Source of the DNA: Girardinichthys multiradiatus
Taxonomy: Eukaryota; Chordata; Actinopteri; Cyprinodontiformes; Goodeidae
NCBI RefSeq assembly: GCF_021462225.1
Contig: NC_061800.1
Location: 4,846,501 to 4,910,500, forward strand
Reading direction: 5' to 3'
Length of the DNA stretch: 64,000 bases
Shown here in pieces: positions 33,709 to 45,552 of this stretch (position 1 is its first letter; every line of letters starts with the position of its first letter). The notes under the pieces were generated by a model. It saw nothing but the letters and a program-made list of their open reading frames with translations, made no database searches and was not told the DNA's origin. Both the position numbers and the translations under genes were made by a program.

Positions 33709-36264
33709 TAGGCCTTGATACACTGTGAAGGAATTTTTAATCAAAAGCTTAGCAGAATACACTGCTAGTTTTCTTTTTTTTTTTTTTTTTTTTGCTAAAT
33801 TTACTGAACACTTAACCTTATGAGCATTACTGTATGCCTCACTTTGAGGCTCCATGTTGGGACCAAGTTGAAAAATGTCTCAATAAAATAATTGTTACTC
33901 AAGCAACTAATGCCCCTTTTCCATTGGCTCTGTTTCGGATTCACGGCTCCGCTCCACTCTGCCTCTTTCCACTCGGCACAAAACCTGTAGTTTCTACTGA
34001 CAGCTGGAGCTTTGGCTTGAAGCTCTGCCTCCAGCCGTCGGTGTAGTGCGCTGTGCCGCTATTAACGTTACTGTGTGACATTGTCACATTAAAGTAATCT
34101 GCGTGGAACTATAGGAAATAAATACATAAATCTATGGGTGGCAAGAGAAATGGAGAGGAGAGACTCTGCTTTCTCGTCGGGTAAAGCTCCAACGTTTGCC
34201 TGAAGAAGTTACAATTTTGGGCTTAATAAGGATGTTTGTTTCTTAGGCATGGCAAGATGACGACCAGGACGTTTGAACAGCTCAAAATGATTTGATACTT
34301 TCCCCTTGTTTTTAGGCTTCTGGCGATTCCCTTGTGACACCAATAAAACAACTCCTCTCCTGGATAAAAATCATTAAACTTTTAATTGGGCCTAAACAGA
34401 TTTTTACAAACTGTGCACAGTAGAATGGCAGTTGTCCTACAATGGAACATTTTGAAAAGTACTATGCATGTATATGTTTACATGTCATATTTAGACTGTC
34501 ATTAGGGTTTGAAGAAAAGACGTTCATACCTCCGATGTTCTATTTGTCATGTACTTATGTTTTTTTTTTTTGTATCAAGGCTGGCAGACGATGAACTGAG
34601 TGTTGGACCGCCACGCATGGCACAACCCACAACAAGCAAGTCTTCCCCATCGTTAAATGAATGATCCGGAGTTTTGCTTTACTGATCAGGCCAAAACAAC
34701 AAAAACAGGCTGCAGCTGCCACCCAAGATGGCAATCGCAAAGTGAGGTCACGTGACCACGACATCATGTGAAAACCCCCCATTGCCCCTTTTACACTGGT
34801 TGCTATTGGCCCGGCTCCACTTCACTCAGCCCGCTTTGTGAGCGTTTGCATTACTGTATTACAGGTACCTACTATTCTCGTATCTTCTCTCAAGCTGGTA
34901 TGACGGGGGCTGAGGAAGTTATCAGCTTTCTTAATTACACGCAGTCAATGCGCTATATTTAATGATATCTTAAACCAGCTGATCACATTTATTTATTTTA
35001 TAGTTTAAAATGTGACCATGTCACATTAATCTGCCATGTCACTCAGTAACATTAAAAGCAGCATGGCAGGAGACAGGGCTTCAAGCTGTATCAATAACCT
35101 TCTACAATTAAGTGTCTACTAGCGAAACAGTCAGCTTGATATTATCCCACCTATTTTGCATAATTACAATGATATGACACAAGGTCTTAATTAGCGAGCA
35201 CAGAATGTAGTATTTATAGGAATGGGCTATTACTTGGCAATTTACATTTTTCAAATAAAAATAATATAATTTTAAGAGGATGCTGTTCTTATTGACCAAA
35301 GTCCCATAGCATAAAACGTTTTTTTTTTGTGTTGTGTAAAGGATAGGATGGAAGTGGGCATTATGGGCCCTCCTCCTCCCTTAACTTCATTTATGAAGGA
35401 ATAAACTATAGTATATGAATACTAGAACTATTTTTATAGGAACAACAAAACAGCCCAACGTAAACATTGCTCATATCACGTTTCTCTGCTGAACCTCCTT
35501 AAAAAGAAAAGGTCAGAGGTTCTATATAAGTACAAGATTGTATTGTTTCTGTGTCCATGTTTTAATAATGAAACCGAAACTAACTTTCATAACTAACCGA
35601 AACGAAAGGGTGAAAATTATTGTAGATCTGAACAGTTTTGCAGTAACTTCATACAGCAAGTTACTTCGACTCTGTTTTTGCATTAAATGTCATGAAAAGG
35701 TTATGAAACAAATTTCTGAAGCATGTATTGAATAACCGACAAACTGTTGTTTTTGTCTGGAAGTAGGGGGGAATTGTTTAAAAAAGCTGCATATGCTTTG
35801 CAAGAGCTGCACTGACTGAGTGTGCGCTCCCACGTCAGGGGATACAATTCCTGTCAGGGATCATTAGTTTGGCACTACACCACCTAAACAAAACACAGCT
35901 GTAACCTCCACAAAAACAGCACATTCTGACTTTAGTAAGTATTTATATACTACATTTTTATAGAAAACAAAATCACAAAGGGATCCATTGAGGCAGAACA
36001 CGTTAATGAAAACATGATCCATCCATACATTCATGGTCTGTACCTGCTTGTGCGTACAGAGTTGCACAGGGACTGTGCATATCTCCAGCGGTGCACCCTG
36101 GAGAGGTCCTCAGTTTATTACTGGGCATCACAGAGACACAGAAAAAAACAAGTACCCTCACTCAAGATTTATTCAATGTTTTTTGTACATGATGTTGATC
36201 TAGTTTGTCAAACTTTATTGCAATTCTATGTTGTTTAACTGGAATTATGTACAGAGGTTTGGGG
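33709..36264. other. Intergenic, with weak transposon-like ends
   Basis: Two stretches with related starts (GCCCCTTTTCCATTGGC at 33910 and GCCCCTTTTACACTGGT at 34784) resemble the ends of a fish DNA-transposon family, but I could not pair termini. Long T-tracts occur at 33774-33793 and 34560. No exon is supported. Confidence 0.35.
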
Positions 36265-36569
36265 AAGAGGTGCACTGATTGCAGTTTTCTGGCCGATCAC
36301 CAATTACTGATCTTTAAAAAACCTGACCTTAAATGTGCCAATCTTATGTTGTCAACAGTTGTGAACAGTGCATGTGCACAGGTGACCTAGTGGGTGGGGT
36401 CTATCAGTCAGCCCTCTCTTACAGCAGAGCAAAAGGGGACAGTGGGTGATTTTCAGACCTTTGCGATAAGATCGGTGGATAAGCTCGATTTAATATGCAC
36501 TTATCGGCCAATCACCCAAAATTAAGAAAATCAGGGCGACCTGCCGACCAATCAGTCGGTGCAGCTCTA
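36265..36569. mobile_element. hAT-type MITE (305 bp)
   Basis: The left end AAGAGGTGCACTGATTG and the right end, as complement TAGAGCTGCACCGACTGATT, form imperfect inverted repeats. Flanks GTTTGGGG (36257-36264) and GTTTGGGT (36570-36577) match 7 of 8, the expected hAT duplication with one change. The interior is noncoding. Confidence 0.68.
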
Positions 36570-37837
36570 GTTTGGGTGAATTTTCAGTGGTTGAATTGGG
36601 ATAAAATGAATCTCTACAGTGATATATAATTGAATTATAAGATTATTTTTTTTACCTTATACCTGAGAAAAAGGTCAAATGGCACATATGGTCTTAATAA
36701 TAAGGTTCCAATTGTATAGCTAGTAAGTAAAATTGTTCAGACTCTACAGGATCTAAATTTGCACAGTTGACAGATATAACGTTTCTAATTCCTGGATGGA
36801 TTGGGCTTGTTTCCTAAGATTAAAACCAGATTTAAAATTTTTTTCATGCACAGAATGTTTTTTTTTTTTTTTTACTTTGATCCAGAGGAATTGGGTCTGC
36901 CACACTAATAAATACTCTGATTCTGTCACTTCTGTTGTAACCCTCACATCTTTTCTTTCACGTGAGATCAAGGATATACATACAGTCCTTGTAGGTATTT
37001 ACTTTTCATTTTGGGTAAGTCACAGAGATGGGGCAGAAACGATAATAATGAGGGGGTGACGACCACCATATACCACCAACTCTACAAGGCGGGAGTTTAA
37101 CATTGATGAGTGATGTATTTCATTTTTCTTTTTGTTTGTTTTTGAAGATTATAGACTCGTGATGAAAATAGAAACTATGTTTATGAGAAAATTTGAGTAT
37201 TCCATGAGACTTATTTATAAAAGGCATGTTAAAACAAAACTGTTGTCCAGCAAGGTATGTCTACGTACAGAACGTTAAATGCATTCTGTAGTTGGTCTGG
37301 GCTTTTTACTTGAATTACTTCATCAATCCAGGGTGTCAGCCTGTGGTTGTACTAAGGTGTTCAGGAAGCCCAGGTAGCTTTAATAACGTATTCAACTTCT
37401 CTGAATTGTTGGCTCTATTGTCTCTCATCTTTCTCAATTGGATTTAGACAAGGTCAGCTTGTTGGCCAATCAGGACAGTGATACCATGAACATTAAAGCA
37501 GGTATTAGTACCTTTGGCAGTGTCGGCAGGTACCAGCTCGTCATGGAAAATAAAATACTCTCCACAAAGCTTGTCAGTAGACATGAAGTGCTCTAAAATT
37601 ACCTGGTACACCTGTGTGCTGACTTCAAACTAAAGACCTAGTGGACCAACACCAGCAGATTACAGGGCATCCCCAAATCATCACTGACTTTGGAAACTTC
37701 ATGCTGGATTTCAACTAAGTGAATTCTGTGGCTCTCCTCTCTTCCTCCAGACTTTGGGACCTTGATTTCCAAATAAAATTCAAACTTACTCTAATGTAAA
37801 AAGATCTTGGGCAACCCTGAGCAAGATTTTAGATCCA
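36570..37837. other. Intergenic, no feature recognised
   Basis: AT-rich with a T-run at 36859-36874. Short frames only. No repeat boundary could be defined. Confidence 0.4.
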
Positions 37838-38390
37838 GGCCCTGTCCCAAAACCCACTTTGCACCCTAAGCCCCTCTATGAAGTGTGTACTTTTTGAAAG
37901 TGCACGTAGGGGTTGAAGTGTGCAGGTTAGAAGCGTGAAAAACTGGAGAATTGGGACAGTAGGGGTTACATCATCTCTGCCTAGTAACTCCGACCTCAAA
38001 AATGGTGGGACCTGTTGCTATTTTTGTAGTCTTGCTGCTAAAAATTTGTTTAAAACTGCAACAAGCAATTGTTTTGAGGAGAAGAAAGCGCAGGAATTGA
38101 AAGAGGCTTATACACCAGACTTGCTGCGGCGCCAGTGTTTGTTTGAAAGGTAATTTCAATGTTATGGCCTACTGACTGCCCATTATCAACCTGATGCCAG
38201 TGGCGTCTTACAATGTTGAGCCTGGAAAACCAGTAAAATGACATATATCGTAGGCTTGCTGTCTGAACCTTTGGTATTTCTTATTCTCATTTGATGGTTG
38301 ATTACATTAGTTTTGATTGGTTTTTGCTCAAAATGTCACGCACAGCAATAAATTGTGGCTAATATACTTCGCCGAAGTTCGCTTAGATGC
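37838..38390. mobile_element. MITE related to 19638-20330, right end missing
   Basis: It begins GGCCCTGTCCCAAAACCCAC and follows the first copy for about 550 bp with moderate divergence, then stops at CTTAGATGC without the right inverted repeat. Its divergence from copy 1 is clearly higher than that of the young Tc1 copies, so the family is old. Confidence 0.72.
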
Positions 38391-38467
38391 TTTTTTCCTT
38401 ACACTAAACTTTCCAATAATATGCTTCGATACAGCCCTCTGTGAACAGCTTTTTCTTTTTTTAAGAT

Positions 38468-38643
38468 ATTTTTTTGGCACTAGTGGCCTTTATTTTTTAA
38501 ATTTTTTCTGACAGTAGGCAGACAGGAAAGAGGGGTGACATTTGGCAAATGTTGCCGGGTCTGGGACTCAAACCCGGGACTGCTGCTTCAAGGACTGTAG
38601 CCTCTGTATATGGTCGCGCGCTTAGACCCTACAACATCAGCGC
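38468..38643 (-). mobile_element. tRNA-derived SINE, same family as 16905
   Basis: Read on the minus strand it has a head with GCGCGACCATATACAGAGGC, a box B-like GGTTTGAGTCC, and a tail AAATAAAGGCCACTAGTGCC. Box B differs from consensus by one base. No clean target duplication was found. Confidence 0.75.
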
Positions 38644-39297
38644 CACAAATGACTTTTTATGTTACCGTCCTCATGGAGGGTGACCATGACTATGAAGTTA
38701 GCAAATTTTTCCATGGCTGTGTATGCTATAACATGGTCATTACCATGTATGAACAAATATTTATATTTATCAAAATATATCATTTCTATTGGTCTTACTG
38801 CACAATGAATTTTCTTGAACAACAAAAATGTTGGGTTTTCATTAGCTATAAGTCAGAATTAAGTTCAATAGAAATAAATGTTTGAAATACCTCACTCTGT
38901 GTAATGAAAGATTTATTACTTTCAATTCTTGGACTGAAATAATAAAAGAAACACTTTTCAATTATTCTAATTATTATTAAATTATTGTAATTTATTAAGA
39001 TACATTTTTAAAATGTGAAAATGATAAAGCTCATACTTTGTAATTTGTCATTCATGACAATGGAGGTGCTGCTGGAGGATAATATTTAGTGAGGTGGTAC
39101 CTGGTATAAGAAAAGATAGCTAGAGAATCATAATTATTCTTAAAATCATCCTAGACAAATTTTGTTTGCTTTCTCCTTCCTAATGGAACATTACAGTATG
39201 AAACTGGTACTCTTTGTGGTTTTGATCCAGTACTGCTGGTTTTGGTTGTTCAAACTGATTTTGCCAGATCTTCTTTTTTTTTTTTTTTTTTTTTCAG

Positions 39298-39372
39298 ATG
39301 AAGGAGGATTCCACCACTTCCTACAGAGTCATCCTGGCTTGGAGCTATCTGAAGGTCATGTTTATGTGAAGC
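39298..39372 (+). CDS. Host gene exon a
   Basis: The acceptor is a long T-tract ending TTTTCAG and the donor is GAAGC|GTAAGTTT, both strong. The frame encodes DEGGFHHFLQSHPGLELSEG then HVYVK, with phase 1 in and phase 1 out. The phase fits the next exon at 43930, giving K-Q-T-S-L-P-M. It could also belong to a separate gene. Confidence 0.6.
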
Positions 39373-40216
39373 GTAAGTTTGTAGATCTGTGAGGCTGCTG
39401 AGAACTGTGCGATCATTCAACCTCGTTTGTTCTTTACAGTTAGACTAGGAAGCACACGTCGTGTTCATCGAACAGTTGCATCACACCAGTATGTGGAAGC
39501 CCCAAAATGAAGCAGCAAATTAGCCCTTGGGCTTAGTGGAGGAGTTTTCATTTAACAGTAATTTCATTTCAGACCTGGATCACAGAACTGCAGATGTGGT
39601 AATGTGGCATACAGGATTCTGTAGCAAAACCAGTTTAATGCAGGACGCTAAAGACTATATTCAGATGTTGCAGTCAGAGTTTGATTGACATGACTGTATT
39701 AGGTCAGCCTATGGTTGTAGAAATTCTATTGGAGGTGTAAAAAAACTCCATCTTCATCCTGAGACTGAGTTAAAAATATCAACAGTTAATATTAATATTG
39801 TATAGCACTTTTAAAAGCTGTTAACACCTTCTGTAAAGTATGTAGTAAAGTAAATTAGATCAGATTTTTTGGTACCAGTGACCTGAGCAGAGTAGGCCAT
39901 CTATGGATCTCTATTGTTGGTCTAATGTTGCTGTATAGGTCCCAAAGTCTGAGGTATCTTGAAGGAAGGCTGTTAGAGCTTCAGTGAGAAGCTGGAGGAT
40001 TTTGAAATCCAAGTAGAATCCAGCAGTTATCCAGTTCTGCAATTTCTCATAGAGTTGATTTGTACTCTGACTTGTGAGGCTATCAGCAGGTTTCGAACTG
40101 TAGGTTGATCGATATGAGTTTATCTGTAGCCCTATTTAAGAAAAAGGCAATTGATGCCTGATAATGCTTGATAATTTATTCTATTTTATTCATCTAATAT
40201 GTTAGTTTTGTAAGTA
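39373..40216. other. Intron/intergenic, nothing recognised
   Basis: Unique-looking sequence between exon a and the duplicated segment. TTGTTCTTTACAG at 39428-39440 is acceptor-like but leads to no convincing open frame. Confidence 0.4.
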
Positions 40217-41188
40217 AAGGCCATTAATTAGGACATTATTAAGATTATCTTAAATTTGGAATAGAATAAGATCCAATATTAACGCTGAGGTTGAGCTTGG
40301 ATTAATTGAAGGACTGACAAGATTTAAACTAACAGGACTGAAAGAAAATGTATGATCAAACTTTACTACCTCCGCTGTGTTCCATTGACTTTGAATTACA
40401 AGAGTTTAGCTAAAAAAGGGAAGGTATAAAATGTGCAAACTATCAGAACCTGTGGGTTGATGATATAAATTGTGGTCTTAAATAAATTGGCTTATATTTA
40501 TGGAATGAGTTGAGGAGTAACCTGTCTTGTTTACCACAAATTCTATTTACATTGACAGAAAACATTTTGTTGCACTTTTGGATATAACAAGATGGAAATA
40601 ATTATAGTAGACATACATTTGTGGAACTTGAGGGCAGTAGACATTACAGCAGAGACCTCGCTGAAAGCAGTGTTTTAGCGCTCCTAACTGCATGCATCTT
40701 TTCCTTCTGGTTCAGAAACTGAAAACCAATCATTTGTACAATTGTTGTACAGAGGTTGGACAATGAAACTGAAACACCTGCTTTTAGACCACAATAATTT
40801 ATTAGTATGGTGTAGGGCCTCCTTTTGCAGCCAATACAGCGTCAATTCGTCTTGGGAATGACATATACAAGTCCTGCACAGTGGTCAGAGGGATTTTAAG
40901 CCATTCTTCTTGCAGGATAGTGGCCAGGTCACTACGTGATACTGGTGGAGGAAAACGTTTCCTGACTCGCTCCTCCAAAACACCCAAAAGTGGCTCAATA
41001 ATATTTAGATCTGGTGACTGTGCAGGCCATGGGAGATGTTCAACTTCACTTTCATGTTCATTAAACCAATCTTTCACCAGTCTTGCCTTGTGTATTGGTG
41101 CATTGTCATCCTGATACATGGCACCGCCTTCAGGATACAATGCTTGAGCCATTGGATGCACATGGTCCTCAAGAATGGTTTGGTACGG
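40217..41188 (-). mobile_element. Second copy of the 530-bp segment plus truncated DD36E Tc1
   Basis: 40217-40749 equals 9538-10070 with one difference in about 531 bp. 40750-41188 equals the first 435 bp or so of the Tc1 at 10071 with about 14 differences. The transposase C-terminus is readable on the minus strand (40802-41161, with QDDNAPIH and NIIEPLL). The element then stops abruptly at TGGTACGG and has no right end. The orphan outer Tc1 end at 9520 is absent here. Confidence 0.85.
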
Positions 41189-41303
41189 TTAATGTTTGCT
41201 GTACTCATGAGTGACTTTTGCATTTGGTCAAAAATAGTGGTTTGACTAAAAGCCTTTGTTTTTTTTATTCTTGCAAGCAAACAAAATTTAATTATCAGTT
41301 AAT

Positions 41304-41687
41304 AATTAAATCCCACCCACGCATGCACGGGGAGAACATGCAAACTCCATGCAGAAAGACCCCAGGCTGGGAATTGAACCAAGGACCTTCTTGCTGCAAG
41401 GCAACAGTGCTACCAACTGCGCCACCGTGCAGCGTGGGTTCTCACCGGGTACTCCGGCTTCCTCCCACAGTCCAAAGACATGCCTGTTAGGTTAATTGGT
41501 AACTCTAAATTGCCCTTAGGTGTATGAATGAGTGTGTGCGTGGTTGTTTGTGTGTTGCCCTGTGATGGACTGGTGACCTGTCCAGGATGTACCCCGCCTC
41601 TCACCCATAGACTGCTGGAGATAGACACCAGCTCCCCTGCGACCCACTATGGAATAAGTGGTAGAAAATGACTGACTGAATTAAATC
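41304..41687. mobile_element. tRNA-derived SINE with inverted 5' half, single target duplication
   Basis: 41312-41434 is the tRNA-like head in reverse: its complement shows box A TGGCGCAGTTGG and box B GGTTCAATTCC. 41435-41678 is the body in forward orientation (GGTACTCCGGCTTCC..., CCTGTCCAGGATGTACCCCG) with a TGACTGACTGA tail. GCGTGGG is shared at the junction. AATTAAATC flanks the whole at 41304-41312 and 41679-41687, so this was one insertion event. The common fish family normally has head and body in the same orientation. Confidence 0.82.
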
Positions 41688-42659
41688 AAGCTAGCCTCCC
41701 TTCTGTGAAGATCTTGGTGCAAATCAAGGGGGACAGTATTAAAACTAGAGCTGCAGCAACGATTGATTACTAAAATAAGTATTCCATGAATTATTCTGAT
41801 GATTAATCATTTAATCTGCAGATATTTCTTTCAACTACAAACTTATTTTGAGTAATGAAAATCTATGAAAGAACAAATGCAAGTAAACAAAGGACAAAAG
41901 TCAATTCCTTGTTTTAAAAATGATCAACATTTTATTGTGTTTCAGGCAATGTGTTTAGTGTACACTTGAACATTTGTTGCAAAGTATGCTTCTGCAGCAA
42001 AAAAAAAAAAAAGCTCAGCCCTTTCTGGTTGACTTAAGATCAATACAGTGCTATCTGCCTCTGTAGTAAAAATTGTCACAAACAAAACAGTCCATAAAGT
42101 TCTATTTGCATATTGCATTCTGGATTTTTAAAAAGATACATTTTTTATTTTTTCTGTTTTCAAATTAAAAAGCGTTATGTTATCCAAATAAATTAGAACC
42201 TTAGATTCAGGTGTTAATAGATAGACTAATGTTCTATATTGAGCTCCATTTACCACTAAATACATCTGGCATTCATAAGTACCGTGCACTTTATGGTAAC
42301 AATACTGTTATTATATATGTTTCCGCAGGTGTAGAAGGAAGCAGGATGTTATCTTGTAATCTCTTCATCCTTCTTTCTTTTCTCCTTCTCTCCCCTTTTC
42401 CTTTTTGCCCCACCTCTCTCTCTTTCGTGCTTTTTTTTTTTCGTTTCTGTCTCCGTGTCCGTAACAATTTAAATAATCCCAAAGCAGTTTCTAATAAAGT
42501 TTCTTTTATAAGCATCAAGCAGAGCTTTAAAGCGTTCGCCGTAATGCTTCACTTGTGAAAGTAAATCTGTTGGGCTTTTTCTTGGCACTCAGACAACAAT
42601 TCTGAGTGTTTCTCTGCCGGGCAGAACACGGTTAAAAAATAAATAAATACATAGACTGA
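41688..42659. other. Intronic sequence with a hAT-like end
   Basis: TAGAGCTGCAGCAACGATTG at 41749 resembles the end of a fish hAT MITE family, without a partner found. The remainder, including a T/C-rich stretch at 42358-42445, shows no supported feature. Confidence 0.35.
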
Positions 42660-42850
42660 ATTTAGATTTATACTATTACACTCACAAAGGCACACACATT
42701 CATACACTGATGTGCAGTTTGGTAGGCACGTTGGGGTTAAGTGTGTTGCCCAGGGGCATATCAACATATGGCAGGAGGAAGCTGGAATTGAACCCATGTC
42801 TTTCGTATTGTGAGATGACTACTTTTCCTACAAGGCCACATTCACTTCCT
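42660..42850 (-). mobile_element. SINE-like repeat, minus strand
   Basis: It contains CACACATTCATACACTGATG and GGCACGTTGGGGTTAAGTGT, then GGAATTGAACCCATG (a box B complement). This arrangement recalls a widespread fish repeat ending in a tRNA-like head. Ends not resolved. Confidence 0.5.
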
Positions 42851-43929
42851 AAGTATGCTTTACCAGTATACTATCTCTGGTTAATGGGCGGACGGGAAGC
42901 TGGGTGATTGAAACTTGAGCAAATTTGTTAGACTAGCTGCAAGAACCTGTGGAGATTGAAGTTCTCAAATTAATATTGTAGGTAAGAGTAAGCTCCTGGA
43001 ATCCAGGAACTGGCCAGAGGATGTCCTGGTGGAGACACTGGTGGGCCTGTTTTGTGATGATCGTAACCTTGTGGAAGTGAAGCACAAGCCGCTGAGGAGT
43101 TGAAAAAGAGAGGAATATGAGATCCATCCCAGGATCACAACAGCACTTTTTCTGCACTCCATCAATGGGCAACCCCATGCATCTCAACAGACCCCAGTAG
43201 GAAAGCATCCTGGTATTAACCAGCTCCTACCTGCATTTTGGTGGAAACATTACTCTCGTTGGTGCCTCACTGGCATAAGGTTTTGATGTAAGAAGATGTA
43301 GAGCTTAGCAGCAACCTGACGTGTAGATTAGCAGTGTTTTTCCTATGGGTTTTCAAATATCTTATCTCTTAGCAGTGCCTTGTCATCCATTTTCAATACT
43401 GAAGGGCATTCAAGTCAAACTTTCCAGGGTTCTGGATTTGTCCTGACAGACCATCCATCCAGCCATCATCGTATTTGAGATTGGGTTGCAGCTGTAACAG
43501 GTCTAGGAGGAGGAGCCAAGACCTCTATCCCCTTAGCCATGCTCTCTTGCAGTTCTCTACTTGGAGCAAATGGTGTTTCCAAACCTAGAAGGAGCCAAAC
43601 CTTTTATATCTGGTTATGGGCAATAGGCTGAGGCTTGGAGTACCTGACTCTCATCCTGGCTCCTTCAGACTTGGCAGAGAAATTGTAACATGCACTTAAA
43701 AGCCACCTAGGTACTGCATAGATCCGTAGCACACCGCACAACACACCTTGAAGGGCACAATAATAATCCGCCTCTAGATTCACAAAACCTTTTCAGTGTC
43801 TTCAACAAAACGTAAAAACTTGTATGAGGTTTTATTAGCACTTTTTCTGATTTAGGGTTGTAGTTAACATGTCAAAAGATTTATTAGCCTTGAAGTAACC
43901 AATCATATGGTGTCGTCCCACCCATACAG
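42851..43929. other. Intronic sequence, no feature recognised
   Basis: Non-repetitive within the window. The segments at 42980-43210 (with TCCATCCCAGGATCACAACAG) could be an old retroelement piece, but I cannot prove it. Confidence 0.35.
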
Positions 43930-44084
43930 AAACTTCTCTGCCGATGTCTGAGCAGGAGAATTTAACTCCGGTTGGCAATTCTAACAGTGTGAACGGATCA
44001 CAACCTGAGGAAATCTGCAACAACCCTACGGTCCACCAGCAACCCTATAACCTCCCTCTCACATTCACACAGAACCAGCACAAG
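43930..44084 (+). CDS. Host gene exon b
   Basis: Acceptor CCATACAG, donor CACAAG|GTGAGT. It encodes TSLPMSEQENLTPVGNSN onward to FTQNQHK, polar and disordered. An internal ATG (43944) could serve as an alternative start if exon a is not used. Confidence 0.6.
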
Positions 44085-44163
44085 GTGAGTGGATACCAGT
44101 TTTTCCATGTTAAACAAGCAAGGTTGGTAAATAGTCAGTGCAGGATGTTTTTTTGTTTTGTAG

Positions 44164-44291
44164 GGTCCATCGTTTTCTCAGCTGAACAGCAGTAGTGTCA
44201 GTGCAGCTGTTTCTTTGGACATGGAGTTAGAAAGATTTACACAGAGAAGAAAGCCTGTGTTTTGGAGCCGGGACTTCACAATCCAGGCAGA
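44164..44291 (+). CDS. Host gene exon c
   Basis: Acceptor TTTTGTAG, donor GCAGA|GTGAGT. It encodes GPSFSQLNSSSVSAAVSLDM and then ELERFTQRRKPVFWSRDF. Leaves phase 2, matched by exon d. Confidence 0.62.
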
Positions 44292-44398
44292 GTGAGTGTA
44301 CAGCAGGGTTCAGTTTCTATGTAAACTGTCACATTCATTTTGATAAAACGTCATGATGAATGCCTTAAACAGAGGAATTGCATTAATTTAGTAGTTAC

Positions 44399-44530
44399 AG
44401 TGCTTTCTAAAAATATTTATCCCCCTTTGACATCGTCATGGTACAACTAAAAACAGCGGTTGTAGCATGACACATTTTTTGTGGGATTTTATTGATAGAC
44501 CCCACAATGTAACACATCATTTTGAAGGTC
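44399..44530 (+). repeat. Tc1 terminal-repeat fragment
   Basis: CAGTGCTTTCTAAAAATATT with ATTTATCCCCC and GGGATTTTATTGATAGACC follows the pattern of the long inverted repeat of another fish Tc1 family. Only one end is present. Confidence 0.55.
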
Positions 44531-44889
44531 AAGCACTGATATTGCAACTCTACTGGTCCTGGAGATGTGTTTGGATGGTTAAGCGCTGTGGGGGCTGTGC
44601 TTGGCATCCCTCCCTCTAGACCCCCCAAGGTTACATACAAGGTCACCCTCATACCTTGGTCCCTTGGTTCTGCTGTGGTGAGCTGGTCCCTGCCCGGCAA
44701 GTGTGGGGCTCAGGGTCGTCTCCCCTGCTTGGTGTCCGGCGGTCCTGATGCTGGGGTTTGACCTGCGTGGCCAGAGGTGGCAGTATGGCTGAGTCAGGCG
44801 GGCTTGGTGCCCTACGTCTCGCTGTGTGCCTCTTTGACCTGGGGGCTGCTGCTCCTGTGCCTTGCTGGCAACTATCTGCTCCATGTGGT
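44531..44889. other. GC-rich intronic segment, unclassified
   Basis: This is the most GC-rich stretch of the region, rich in CCCTGC and GGGGCT words. Frames on both strands are open for about 100 codons but show no domain. It abuts a LINE 3' region, so it may be part of a retroelement. Confidence 0.35.
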
Positions 44890-45260
44890 ATGCTTAAAAC
44901 TCCGTGACAGGACACATTAAAAAAAGAAACGACATAAAAACATAATAAAAGCCATAAGCAATAACAACACAAAAAACAATAGATGGCAAAAGAGAGTGCA
45001 AGGACAGACCTAATGCTCTCTGGAGTTAAAAATGTGTTTTTAAAAGATATTTAAATTAATTAAGAGTTCTGGCAGACCTCACAGAAAGCGGCAGACTGTT
45101 CCAGAGTTTAGGAGCTACAGCTGGAAAGGTTCTGTCTCCCCTGGTCACTAGTCGAGTCCTAGAAACCTCCAAGAACTTTTATTCTTCAATATAGAGCTCT
45201 AAAAGGATGATAACTGTGTAGGAGCAGAAAGATAAGGATCTGTGGTGATATCATTGACAA
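44890..45260 (-). mobile_element. L2/CR1-like LINE fragment
   Basis: Minus-strand codons around 45150-45060 read TRGDRTFPAVAPKLWNSLPL then SVRSARTL, the C-terminal end of an L2/CR1-type reverse transcriptase. About 170 bp of 3' UTR follows. Inserted antisense in an intron of the host gene. Confidence 0.75.
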
Positions 45261-45552
45261 TCATAACATTACATGTCCATTTTTATCTCATATGTTCCTC
45301 TTGCCCTTACCTGTTCATTATGGCAACATTTGATGACCTTTTTAATTTATTTTTATGAACTCTAATATGACATTTTTCCTCTCTGTTAGTCTGTCACAGA
45401 AAATCCTTGTAAAACACATTGCTCTATAATAAAATACTTCAAAATGTCAAGTTTCATAAAGAGTTTTGCCAGACAAACTACAATCTGGTTCAGTGTCAGT
45501 GCAGGAGAGTAATTCTGGCTGGTTGGACCCAACACATCTTTTGATATTACAG

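Noticed and set aside
42211..42558. 115-codon frame in an intron
   Set aside because: Its middle is a T/C-rich low-complexity stretch (LLLSPFPF...FVLFFFRF); no homology or context.
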